Source: Acidobacteriota bacterium (GTDB lineage Bacteria; Acidobacteriota; Terriglobia; UBA7540). Taken from it: 6,980 nt of DNA. The notes under the pieces are model-generated. The model was not told where the DNA came from. It did no database searches and saw only the letters and a list, made by a program, of their open reading frames with translations. The stretch is taken from positions 1,626-8,605 of the forward strand of contig PLWR01000717.1 in NCBI GenBank assembly GCA_003165615.1. Direction: 5' to 3'. The position numbers were made by a program, and so were the translations under genes. Numbering within the stretch: position 1 is the stretch's first letter; each line of letters opens with the position of its first letter. Shown piece after piece: positions 1-6,252 of this stretch.

Positions 1-872
1 CCAACCTGCCCTTCATTGGCCTTGGCAAGCTCGTAAACAGATTGCTTCTGGACCCGGTCACCCTCGGCGATGGTGAAGTCCCTGTTGAGTTGCTCAAGCC
101 TCTCGTCGTTGATATTCCCCTTATCCCCAACGTTCACAATCAGGTTTTGACGCTCATAGTCGATCAAAGCCTGCTGAGATTTCTCCACCTTCGACTTTAA
201 ATCCTGCAACTGATTCTGCATTTCGCCCGAAGCCCGTTTGGTAAAATCGTTCTGCTGCTGGAAACTGGATTCGATGTAGTTGTCGATTAATCGATTGACC
301 GCATTCGCCGCCAACTCGGGATTCTCGCTTTCGTAGCTTACCTGGAGAATGTGGCTGTCCTTCACAGTTTCAACGGTAAGGGCACCCTTAAATCCCCCAA
401 TGAGATCCGTCCTGCGGGCTCGGGCGATTTGCGCTGGCGATTGCCCCGAATTACCAGGCGAATCAGGGGACGCCTCGCGGTCCAGTCCAAGTTGCTGCAA
501 GGTTGTCCAAGCCAGACTGTCGCTTTGCAGGACCTGTATCTGGGTGGCCAGGAACGCTTCATTTTCCCCGGGAGCTTGGCGATAAACCTCGCTGAGGGTT
601 TGAAGTTGGGGGGAGGTGGACTCCACATCGACGGATGCCATCGCCCTATAGACGGGCTGCAACCTGAAGGTGTAAATCCCAGTCAGCACTGCCACCACCG
701 CGGTAACGGAAATGATGGTGGTAAGGCGCTTCATGATGATGTGCCAGAAGGAAGTAAAGGTGAACTGGGACTCACTCCCTTGCGCCTCTAAATCCAGCAT
801 CGTGGGCGTGAAGCTACTAATCCGTTGTGGCAATTGACGTTCAATGGGCGATAAAGAATCGTTGTCAGGCAC
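1..872 (-). CDS. Wzz/GumC-like polysaccharide chain-length regulator, N-terminal part
   Basis: The reading frame is open from a GTG at 872-870 to the left edge, about 290 codons, so the C-terminus is missing. The start is supported by a GAGGGA ribosome binding site at 881-886, eight bases upstream. The visible part has a cytoplasmic N-terminus of about 50 residues, one membrane segment at about 51-70 (TIISVTAVVAVLTGIYTF), and then PVYRAMASVDVE, the post-membrane motif typical of Wzz proteins. A periplasmic region follows that becomes rich in Gln, Glu and Lys (about 195-280) and is probably coiled coil. Known family members sit in the inner membrane and set polymer length or couple export to synthesis; many GumC-type proteins have a second membrane segment and sometimes a tyrosine kinase domain, neither of which is visible here. 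It lies 57 bp downstream of the export gene on the same strand, so they probably form an operon. Confidence 0.9.
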   Translation of the reverse strand, partial: MPDNDSLSPIERQLPQRISSFTPTMLDLEAQGSESQFTFTSFWHIIMKRLTTIISVTAVVAVLTGIYTFRLQPVYRAMASVDVESTSPQLQTLSEVYRQAPGENEAFLATQIQVLQSDSLAWTTLQQLGLDREASPDSPGNSGQSPAQIARARRTDLIGGFKGALTVETVKDSHILQVSYESENPELAANAVNRLIDNYIESSFQQQNDFTKRASGEMQNQLQDLKSKVEKSQQALIDYERQNLIVNVGDKGNINDERLEQLNRDFTIAEGDRVQKQSVYELAKANEGQV

Positions 873-929
873 CTTCTAACTCCCTCAAGAAAAAATCTAA
901 ACCCGCAATGGCCTCGGCAACTCTGGTCC

Positions 930-2036
930 TCAGCGGTAAATCATCAATGACGAGCTGCCGTAGGTCGCCACCTGAACAGCCGCACTAGCAGTAGTGCGCA
1001 AAGCCTTGGTCATGGCGCTTTCAGGTACAAAAAGAATATCGTCGGGCATCAGTCTAACGTCTGCTATCTGCCCCTTCAAAATAGCCTTGTAATTCACGGG
1101 GATTTCCACCCGCTTATCAGGCGGCCCCGACAGATCCCGGCGCATGATCATGATTTTGTTTCTTTTGGCAAGGCTGGTCACGTCCCCCGCCAAGGCCAAG
1201 GCTTTGATCGCCGTAATCTGCTGACGGGATTGGTTCAGCACGTATCCCCCCGGGCGGGCCACGGCTCCCAAAAGATATACGAGCTCGGCTCGCTGGACCG
1301 TGACTCGATCACCGGGATAAAGGTAGATATTGGTATCGTCGTCGCCCGTCTCCACCAGCTTTCGAATATTCAAAGTGAACGACCCTCCTTTAGCGGAAGG
1401 ATTCACCGCACCGGATCGGGCGCTTTCTGCCACGTCGGCGCGCGCGCCCATATCTCCACGCGAGATGATCGCATCATCGCCGGCGCTATTGTTCAGTCCC
1501 CCCACCTTTACGAGAACCTCGATGAGCCGTGTAGGACCAAGAAGCGGGAACGACTGAGGATTTCTCACTTCCCCGGAAACCAGTACCGTATGCAGCCTTG
1601 TTTCCTTAAGTGAAACTGACACTTGCGCGTTATTGAGCATGCCCGCATCGTGAAATTTGGTGGCAATCAGGTGGGAGAGTTGATCCAGCGTCACGCCGGC
1701 GGCGGGGATCGGCTCCGGCAACAGGGGCAGGGTCAGAAACCCATTCGAGCTAACCCGATAAGTGCGACTGACCTCCGGCACGTCCATGATCAGGACGTCC
1801 AACAGGTCTTCCGGGCTCACGGTATAATCGGTGGCGGGAATCTTCTGTGCCTCGGAGGGCGCCACAGGCGTGCTTTCCGGCTTCGAGGGTTCCGCGGATG
1901 GGGCGGCAGGAGTTGTCTTCGCTGGTTGCTGGGCCTCCGCCATGGCCAAACCCGCCAGAAGAAAAGCTGCGAGTCCCAACAAACACGCTTTCGCAAATTT
2001 CCGCGGCACCCAAACCGTTACCCGTTCACTGACCAT
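930..2036 (-). CDS. Outer-membrane polysaccharide export protein (Wza/GumB-like, SLBB domains)
   Basis: A 368-residue protein that would form the outer-membrane channel for exported polysaccharide. It has a signal peptide (about residues 11-33, cleavage probably after AMA) and a Pro/Ala/Ser/Thr-rich linker to about 66. A polysaccharide export domain starts at YTVSPEDLLDV (71). Two SLBB-like segments follow, at about 150-182 (VLVSGEVRNPQSFPLLG) and 253-300 (VYLLGAVARPGGYVLN). Wza of E. coli is a lipoprotein, but here there is no lipobox: the only early Cys (18) lies at the start of the hydrophobic core. I prefer the ATG at 2036-2034 because GAGGTG at 2043-2048 sits six bases upstream. A GTG at 2045 would add three residues, but its AAGGAG would be only four bases away. 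The neighbouring chain-length regulator is the expected partner. Confidence 0.94.
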   Translation of the reverse strand: MVSERVTVWVPRKFAKACLLGLAAFLLAGLAMAEAQQPAKTTPAAPSAEPSKPESTPVAPSEAQKIPATDYTVSPEDLLDVLIMDVPEVSRTYRVSSNGFLTLPLLPEPIPAAGVTLDQLSHLIATKFHDAGMLNNAQVSVSLKETRLHTVLVSGEVRNPQSFPLLGPTRLIEVLVKVGGLNNSAGDDAIISRGDMGARADVAESARSGAVNPSAKGGSFTLNIRKLVETGDDDTNIYLYPGDRVTVQRAELVYLLGAVARPGGYVLNQSRQQITAIKALALAGDVTSLAKRNKIMIMRRDLSGPPDKRVEIPVNYKAILKGQIADVRLMPDDILFVPESAMTKALRTTASAAVQVATYGSSSLMIYR

Positions 2037-2071
2037 AGGCCCCACCTCACTCCTTAAACCCTAGGATGCCC

Positions 2072-2077
2072 ATTATA
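2072..2077 (-). promoter_or_regulatory. Candidate -10 box for the export operon
   Basis: A perfect TATAAT on the minus strand lies about 36 bases upstream of the ATG of the export gene, which would give a 5' leader of roughly 30 bases containing the ribosome binding site. The sequence 17-18 bases further upstream (GTACGG) does not match a -35 box. A TTGACA at 2115-2120 is 37 bases away, too far to pair with it. If real, the promoter may depend on an activator. Confidence 0.45.
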
Positions 2078-2430
2078 AACCTGCCGTTCTCCCCCCGTAC
2101 GGTAGTTCGGTACATGTCAATTATCGGCAGATTGTTGGCGATTCCCGAGGGTGCGCAACTGCAACTCCCCTGGAGTGCTCTGTAGCGAATTGAGAGGCAT
2201 CTCCGGCTGGCGACTCATCCGCTGGGCATCTGCGGTCTCGCCGGGTTGAACTGATTCTTCACCGCCTCCGGGGCAGTTGCCCTTCAGCGGAGAAGTCGGG
2301 AAAGGGTTTTCAAAGCTTCGCGCACAAGCCTCGAATTGCGCAACCAGGCACGACGACTGAGATCGCCTCCCGTCTCGCCGTGCATTTCCTGAAACCCTCG
2401 GAAAGAACCGTCCCTAAAACCCGGCAAGGA

Positions 2431-2459
2431 AAAAAGATTGCCGCCTGTGCCATCTTTTT
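2431..2459 (-). terminator. A/T-rich inverted repeat, possible terminator
   Basis: AAAAAGAT at 2431-2438 and ATCTTTTT at 2452-2459 are perfect inverted repeats around a 13-base loop. Read on the minus strand, the right arm ends in six T residues. The stem is almost all A:T, so as an intrinsic terminator it would be weak. It lies about 170 bases downstream of the leftward promoter match at 2619-2647 and could end a short RNA from it. Confidence 0.25.
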
Positions 2460-2618
2460 CAGAGATGTTCTTCGGGGCCTCTTGGAATTAAGATGACACC
2501 CTGTACGTTCGCGGGCACGGTACTCGCAAGCCTACAACACCTAATCGAACGCCATGGCACTGGATCGGCGTAGCTATCAGGTTCCGGTAAGTTGCGCAAA
2601 CAAAATTCGTCGGGAGTT

Positions 2619-2647
2619 AGTATAAGACTACGTTGGCGTATTGTCAA
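2619..2647 (-). promoter_or_regulatory. Near-consensus sigma70-type promoter reading leftward
   Basis: On the minus strand TTGACA (2642-2647) and TATACT (2619-2624) are separated by exactly 17 bases, matching 11 of 12 consensus positions with ideal spacing. Transcription would begin near 2612 and run toward the export operon, whose start lies about 575 bases further on. The transcript would be either a long leader for that operon or a separate small RNA. No convincing gene starts directly downstream. Confidence 0.5.
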
Positions 2648-2677
2648 TAGAAGGAGAGGGTTGAGGAATTCAATTCA

Positions 2678-2791
2678 CCCCATCGATTGGACGGTAGTGC
2701 CCTAATCTTCGGCATAGCGCCGGGCTTTAGCCCGGCATGTGCCGCCCTAAAGGGCGGCGCTGCATTCAAACCAGGACACCACCGATTGGAC
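2678..2791. repeat. Twin-hairpin REP-like repeat with flanking direct repeats
   Basis: Two back-to-back hairpins are present. GCCGGGCTTTAGCCCGGC at 2719-2736 has a 7-bp stem and TTTA loop, and GCCGCCCTAAAGGGCGGC at 2741-2758 has a 7-bp stem and TAAA loop. A 4-base spacer separates them, and the two loops are complementary. The unit is flanked by imperfect direct repeats at 2678-2692 and 2777-2791 that agree at 13 of 15 positions and share CGATTGGAC exactly. The paired-palindrome layout is like REP/BIME elements, which are mobilised in other bacteria by RAYT transposases. No transposase is in the window and neither hairpin is followed by a T run. Confidence 0.6.
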
Positions 2792-2798
2792 ACGCCGC

Positions 2799-2826
2799 TT
2801 GACACCACCCTTCCAACCCCATTAGC
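2799..2826 (+). promoter_or_regulatory. Candidate promoter for UDP-glucose dehydrogenase, very close to the start
   Basis: A perfect TTGACA at 2799-2804 is followed 16 bases later by ATTAGC (2821-2826), a poor -10 box. Transcription would begin near 2833, after the first ATG (2827) but shortly before the second (2842), giving an almost leaderless message from the second ATG. GACAC occurs three times here (2775, 2789, 2801) at 12-14 base steps and could be an operator. The match is weak. Confidence 0.2.
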
Positions 2827-4287
2827 ATGGCAGCACCTATCATGAGCGACCCCGCAAATCAGCAAGCCACGAATTTCGATGATGCCACGATCACGGTCCT
2901 GGGCTTGGGCCATATTGGGCTGCCCACCGCGCTGGGCTTGGCGGAATTGGGACGGCGCGTTATCGGCGCGGACCACGATGCCAGCAAGGTTGGTCGCATC
3001 CGGTCGGGTGATCCGATTTTCTTCGAACCCGGCCTTGCCGACCTGTTGGCGAAACACCTCCAAAGCGGCCGGTTTCGGCCCGTCGATGATGTGGAAGCGG
3101 CGGTGCGTGACGGTTCCATCATCTTCATCTGTGTCGGAACCCCCCAGAAAGCCAGCGGCCAAGCCGACCTCGGGCAAGTGGAAGCCGTGGCGCGGGTGGT
3201 GGCCCGCAACCTGAACGGCTACAAGCTTATCGTCGAGAAAAGCACCGTCCCGGCCATAACCGCACAGTGGCTGAAGCGCACGATTGTACGCTACAGCTCC
3301 GTGAAGAACCCCGGGGCGGCAGTTGAGCCCACGGCGATGCTTTCTTCCCTCGCATCCGGGGATTTCGACATCGCCTCCAATCCCGAATTCCTGCGCGAAG
3401 GCAAGGCTCTGGAGGATTTCTTCCATCCCGACCGAATCGTGTGCGGGGTGGATTCCGGGCGGGCGCGCGATATCCTGACCAACCTTTATAACCCCTTAAG
3501 AAGGCCCCTAGTGGTTACCGACACAAGTACCGCCGAACTCATCAAGCACGCCGCTAACGCCTTTCTTTCCACAAAGATATCGTTCATCAACATGGTTTCG
3601 GACTTGTGCGACAAGGTAGGGGCGGACGTCACCGCGGTGACGCGCGGCATCGGTCTTGATTCGCGCATTGGCACCCAGTTTCTTGACGCCGGAATCGGCT
3701 ACGGAGGCTACTGCTTCCCCAAGGACCTGCGCGCCTTCATCCATCTGGCGGAAGAGCATGGGGTTGATTTCTCCCTCCTTCAGGAAGTGGAGCGCGTCAA
3801 CCAGCGCCGGGTGGAAGTCTTCCTCCACAAGGTCCACCAGGCTCTGTGGACCCTGCGCGGCAAAACCCTCGGCATTCTGGGATTGGCCTTCAAGGCGGGT
3901 ACCGACGACATCCGGGAGGCGGTTAGCCTCAAGATCATCCAAGCCTTGCTTGACGAAGGAAGCGTCCTCCGCCTATACGATCCGCAAGCCATGCCCAACA
4001 CCCAGGCGGTATTTCCCGCTTCGACGGAAGGCATCACCTACTGTTCATCCGCCCTGGAAGCGGCGCGCGGAGCGCAAGCCCTCCTGCTCCTTACCGAGTG
4101 GGAGGAATTCCGCCAGATCAACCTCCAGCAGGTGCGAGAGGTCATGGAAGTGCCCATTCTGGTGGACGGTAGAAACCTTTACGATCCTGACACCGTGCGC
4201 AAGGCGGGCTTCGAATATGTATCCATGGGGCGCGATGGGGCGCGAACCGCTGCCTCTCGCGCACATCCGGATAAACTTTCTGCCTAG
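2827..4287 (+). CDS. ugd: UDP-glucose 6-dehydrogenase
   Basis: Oxidises UDP-glucose to UDP-glucuronate with two NAD+, in the cytoplasm (EC 1.1.1.22). In the 486-residue frame the N-terminal Rossmann motif is [12 protein letters not shown] (24-35). [10 protein letters not shown] (65-74) follows, then the substrate-binding SNPEFLREG (184-192) and the central [14 protein letters not shown] (237-250) with Lys240 and Asn244. The catalytic Cys296 lies in [12 protein letters not shown] (289-300), and the C-terminal domain has [13 protein letters not shown] (352-364). Most relatives have Ser or Ala before the Cys; here it is Tyr. There is an extra loop of about 20 residues near 155-176. The start may be the ATG at 2827 or 2842; neither has a clear ribosome binding site. 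The C-terminal tail after VSMGR follows a 10-bp tandem duplication at 4225-4244. It is followed 38 bp later by the decarboxylase that uses its product, so the two are probably cotranscribed. A UDP-ManNAc dehydrogenase is less likely given these motifs. Confidence 0.95.
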   Translation: MAAPIMSDPANQQATNFDDATITVLGLGHIGLPTALGLAELGRRVIGADHDASKVGRIRSGDPIFFEPGLADLLAKHLQSGRFRPVDDVEAAVRDGSIIFICVGTPQKASGQADLGQVEAVARVVARNLNGYKLIVEKSTVPAITAQWLKRTIVRYSSVKNPGAAVEPTAMLSSLASGDFDIASNPEFLREGKALEDFFHPDRIVCGVDSGRARDILTNLYNPLRRPLVVTDTSTAELIKHAANAFLSTKISFINMVSDLCDKVGADVTAVTRGIGLDSRIGTQFLDAGIGYGGYCFPKDLRAFIHLAEEHGVDFSLLQEVERVNQRRVEVFLHKVHQALWTLRGKTLGILGLAFKAGTDDIREAVSLKIIQALLDEGSVLRLYDPQAMPNTQAVFPASTEGITYCSSALEAARGAQALLLLTEWEEFRQINLQQVREVMEVPILVDGRNLYDPDTVRKAGFEYVSMGRDGARTAASRAHPDKLSA

Positions 4288-4325
4288 GGCGGTCCATACA
4301 GGATGGGCAGGCATTGGGGCCCTTG

Positions 4326-5369
4326 ATGTCGAATTCCTCCGCAGGCGAGAACCTCCGTCCCCTGACCCTGGTCACCGGCGGAGCGGGTTTCCTAGGTTCC
4401 CACCTTTGCGACCGCCTCTTGGCCGAAGGCCATGAGGTCATCTGCCTCGACAACCTCATTACCGGTCGCCGGGAGAATGTCCAACACCTTCTCGCCCATC
4501 CGCATTTCCGCTTTGTACTTCACGACGTGACCCTTCCCATCGACTTCCCTGCCCTGCTTGCCCAATCCCCTCACCAACCTCCTTCCCCTCCCCGCACGTT
4601 AAGCTACATATTGCACTTTGCGTCACCAGCCAGTCCAAGGGACTACGCTCGGCATCCGATTCACACCCTGAAGGTCGGAGCCCTGGGAACTTACCATGCC
4701 CTGGGGTTGGCAAAGGCCCACGGAAGCGTCTTCCTGCTGGCCTCGACCTCGGAAGTCTACGGCGACCCGGAGGTCAGCCCCCAGCCCGAGAAGTATTGGG
4801 GACACGTCAACCCCATCGGTCCGCGCAGCGTGTATGACGAGGCCAAGCGCTTTGCGGAGGCCATCAGTATGGCCTATCACCGTGAGCACGGCGTCAAGGT
4901 GCGCATCGTCCGGATCTTCAACACCTACGGCCCGCGCATGCGCCTGGAGGATGGGCGCGCCCTGCCCAATTTCATGGTCCAGGCGCTCGAGGGCAAGCCC
5001 CTGACCGTGTATGGAAAGGGAAGCCAGACCCGCAGCTTGTGTTACGTCAGCGACCTTGTGGAGGGACTTTACCGCCTGCTGATGTCGAACCAAACCGGAC
5101 CGATCAACCTGGGAAACCCGGAAGAGGTTTCCATCCTGCAACTCGCGCATGCGATCATCCGCGCCACGCAAAGCAAGAGTTCCATCGTCTTTGAACCCCT
5201 TCCCGAGGATGACCCGCAGCGCCGCCAACCGGATATCACAGCCGCCCGGGAAAAACTGGGGTGGGAGCCCCACGTCAGTTTGGAGGATGGCTTGGCCAAG
5301 ACCCTGCCCTATTTCCAGTCCTCGCTACAGAACCCCTCACAGCCCACAGAGCCCCGCCGCGCGGATTAG
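4326..5369 (+). CDS. uxs: UDP-glucuronate decarboxylase (UDP-xylose synthase)
   Basis: Converts UDP-glucuronate to UDP-xylose through an NAD+-bound 4-keto intermediate (EC 4.1.1.35). It is an extended short-chain dehydrogenase of 347 residues. It shows the Rossmann motif [10 protein letters not shown] (17-26), LDN (41-43), FASPASP (98-104), and STSEVYGDP (140-148) with Thr141 and Glu143. Tyr170 and Lys174 lie in [10 protein letters not shown], followed by [10 protein letters not shown] (196-205) and DDPQRRQPD (295-303), whose Arg is typical of this family. The spacing Thr-x-Glu, Glu-27-Tyr and Tyr-4-Lys agrees with known UXS enzymes. A proline-rich insertion (about 76-92, SPHQPPSPP) sits where relatives have a short loop, and the last 18 residues are a polar tail. 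I chose the ATG at 4326; a TTG at 4314 is in frame but less likely. GGGG at 4316-4319 is a weak binding site. A plain 4,6-dehydratase or 4-epimerase is less likely because of the TSE and DDPQRR motifs. Confidence 0.94.
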   Translation: MSNSSAGENLRPLTLVTGGAGFLGSHLCDRLLAEGHEVICLDNLITGRRENVQHLLAHPHFRFVLHDVTLPIDFPALLAQSPHQPPSPPRTLSYILHFASPASPRDYARHPIHTLKVGALGTYHALGLAKAHGSVFLLASTSEVYGDPEVSPQPEKYWGHVNPIGPRSVYDEAKRFAEAISMAYHREHGVKVRIVRIFNTYGPRMRLEDGRALPNFMVQALEGKPLTVYGKGSQTRSLCYVSDLVEGLYRLLMSNQTGPINLGNPEEVSILQLAHAIIRATQSKSSIVFEPLPEDDPQRRQPDITAAREKLGWEPHVSLEDGLAKTLPYFQSSLQNPSQPTEPRRAD

Positions 5370-5378
5370 CCGGATTTC

Positions 5379-6071
5379 TCACCACGTGCCTGGAAGGGGG
5401 GAGCCACGATTTCCGCGGTTCCCCAATGCTTCCCCGGGTGGTCCGAAGTAGCGGTAATGCCCGGTGATTTTCCAGTTGAACAAAACATCTTCCATTCGGG
5501 GACCTTGGCCGATGTTGTGGACCATCATGTAGCGTCCGCTGGCCGCCGATTTCTGGTCCACCACAATCCCGATGTGCGGCACATTCCCTCCCAGGTCCCA
5601 CGTGACTAAATCGCCCGGAGCGTAATCTTCCCCCCGGCCCGTAATCTTCAGCATTTCTCCATGGCGCGAGAAAAACACCATCAGGTTGGGCACGCGCCGG
5701 TGATCGATGTTCGCATCCGGACGTCCAAGTCGCCACGTTCGCAGATTTGGGTAAGCGGAAAAATTGCGCATCATATCTTCGTGGACTTCCTTTTGTAGAT
5801 CCACTCCGACGGCGCGGTAGGCGCGAATCACCTCGTCCGTACAGACCCCCGTGCCGGCAGGAACGTCTCCACCCGGATACGGAATCCTGACGTAGGCCGG
5901 ATCGTACCGCACGGAGTGATGCGTCCGTTCGATCGCTGCCGCCACCAGCCGTTTCAGGAATTCTTGGCGGACAATCGAAGGAACTGTCCTGACCTGGTCG
6001 GCGGCGAGAACTGCTGCGAGCATATTGGCCAGGGCAACCGCCGCGACAAACCTTGGCCGATCGATGGGCAT
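5379..6071 (-). CDS. DUF1287 family secreted protein (NlpC/P60-like fold suspected)
   Basis: A 230-residue protein with a signal peptide (RPRFVAAVALANMLAAVLAA), probably exported to the periplasm. I recognise DUF1287 by TGVCTDEVIRAYR, NIDHRRVPNL, PGDLVTW, HIGIVVD and VHNIGQG followed by GHYRY near the end. The Cys and Asp of GVCTDE and the His of PHIGIV are placed like the Cys/His pair of NlpC/P60 cysteine hydrolases, but no substrate is established for this family that I know of; cell-wall or polysaccharide turnover is only a guess. I chose the ATG at 6071-6069; a TTG at 6080 would add three residues. No ribosome binding site is visible for either. Its stop lies nine bases from the stop of the convergent decarboxylase, leaving no room for an ordinary terminator. 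The C-terminus (GNRGNRGSPLPGTW) looks like a non-conserved tail. Confidence 0.85.
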   Translation of the reverse strand: MPIDRPRFVAAVALANMLAAVLAADQVRTVPSIVRQEFLKRLVAAAIERTHHSVRYDPAYVRIPYPGGDVPAGTGVCTDEVIRAYRAVGVDLQKEVHEDMMRNFSAYPNLRTWRLGRPDANIDHRRVPNLMVFFSRHGEMLKITGRGEDYAPGDLVTWDLGGNVPHIGIVVDQKSAASGRYMMVHNIGQGPRMEDVLFNWKITGHYRYFGPPGEALGNRGNRGSPLPGTW

Positions 6072-6098
6072 GAGCGGCAAGTTAGCATGTTTCGTAGG

Positions 6099-6121
6099 GT
6101 CTGAGAAGATCTCTAACAGAC
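6099..6121. promoter_or_regulatory. Imperfect dyad upstream of the DUF1287 gene
   Basis: GTCTG (6099-6103) pairs with CAGAC (6117-6121), and AGA (6104-6106) pairs with TCT (6112-6114), separated from the right outer arm by two unpaired bases. The centre contains AGATCT. It lies 28-50 bp upstream of the DUF1287 start and could be an operator or a leader hairpin. Chance is not excluded. Confidence 0.2.
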
Positions 6122-6126
6122 TCTTG

Positions 6127-6161
6127 CGGGGTCAGGGGTTAGGGGTTAGGGATTCGGGGCG
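6127..6161. repeat. Degenerate heptamer tandem repeat (AGGGGTT type)
   Basis: Five consecutive 7-base units read CGGGGTC, AGGGGTT, AGGGGTT, AGGGATT and CGGGGCG. It lies between the DUF1287 gene and the upstream secreted protein gene. Similar short heptamer arrays are known as STRR repeats in cyanobacteria, and I remember comparable ones in Acidobacteria. Confidence 0.65.
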
Positions 6162-6174
6162 GTTTTTCCGACAT

Positions 6175-6195
6175 GCCACCTGCGACCTGCCACTT
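6175..6195. repeat. Second heptamer tandem repeat (GCCACCT type)
   Basis: Three consecutive 7-base units read GCCACCT, GCGACCT and GCCACTT. The sequence differs from the neighbouring AGGGGTT array, but the period is the same. Confidence 0.5.
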
Positions 6196-6206
6196 ACAAG
6201 TTGGGG

Positions 6207-6228
6207 GACTCGGAGTTCGGGCCGAGTC
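6207..6228 (-). other. Stem-loop downstream of the small secreted protein gene
   Basis: GACTCGG (6207-6213) and CCGAGTC (6222-6228) form a perfect 7-bp stem with an 8-base loop, 25 bases past the stop of the minus-strand gene. No T run follows on the minus strand, so it is not a standard intrinsic terminator. It could stabilise the 3' end of the message. Confidence 0.3.
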
Positions 6229-6252
6229 GTCGCGCCACTCTTCTCGCCCGAA

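Larger units (their letters stand above)
2046..2826. other. Long divergent intergenic region without a convincing gene
   Basis: About 780 bp separate the divergent export gene and UDP-glucose dehydrogenase. The part at 2050-2120 holds the leader and -10 box of the export operon. The stretch at 2120-2430 contains several open frames of 30-100 codons on both strands, but none has a good start, binding site and recognisable product together. The stretch at 2431-2650 has an A/T-rich inverted repeat and a strong leftward promoter match. The stretch at 2678-2826 has a twin-hairpin repeat, flanking direct repeats and a TTGACA close to the dehydrogenase start. I recognise no riboswitch or RNA family. 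Confidence 0.6.

Noticed and set aside
351..791. Plus-strand open frame of 146 codons
   Set aside because: It is antisense to the Wzz-like gene, which has a ribosome binding site, membrane segment and family motif in the other frame.
2117..2218. Minus-strand ORF of 33 codons (MSRQPEMPLNS...), open upstream for many codons without a start
   Set aside because: There is no usable ribosome binding site, and the long open frame upstream lacks a start. It could be a gene remnant, but nothing recognisable supports that.
2190..2290. Slight resemblance to a cobalamin riboswitch core and B12 box on the minus strand (CGCCAGCCGGAGATGCC)
   Set aside because: The conserved core does not line up in order and spacing, and the downstream genes are polysaccharide export genes with no cobalamin link.
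2459..2647. Minus-strand open frame of 62 codons in the intergenic region
   Set aside because: Its only early start is a TTG lying inside the -35 hexamer of the leftward promoter, without a binding site, and the product is unrecognisable.
2690..2701. Partial match to the ops/JUMPstart element (GACGGTAGTGC)
   Set aside because: It agrees with GGCGGTAGCGT only in part and lies upstream of sugar-nucleotide genes in an organism type not known to me to use RfaH in this way.
2644..3426. Minus-strand open frame of 260 codons
   Set aside because: It is the antisense of the UDP-glucose dehydrogenase coding sequence and runs through the hairpin repeat. Its product has no recognisable domain and the plus-strand gene is certain.
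3656..4435. Plus-strand open frame of 259 codons across the two sugar-nucleotide genes
   Set aside because: It is an out-of-frame shadow of high-GC coding sequence with an Arg/Pro/Ser-rich product.
6207..6228. Intrinsic terminator for the small secreted protein gene
   Set aside because: The stem is good but no T run follows on the minus strand, so it is listed only as a stem-loop.
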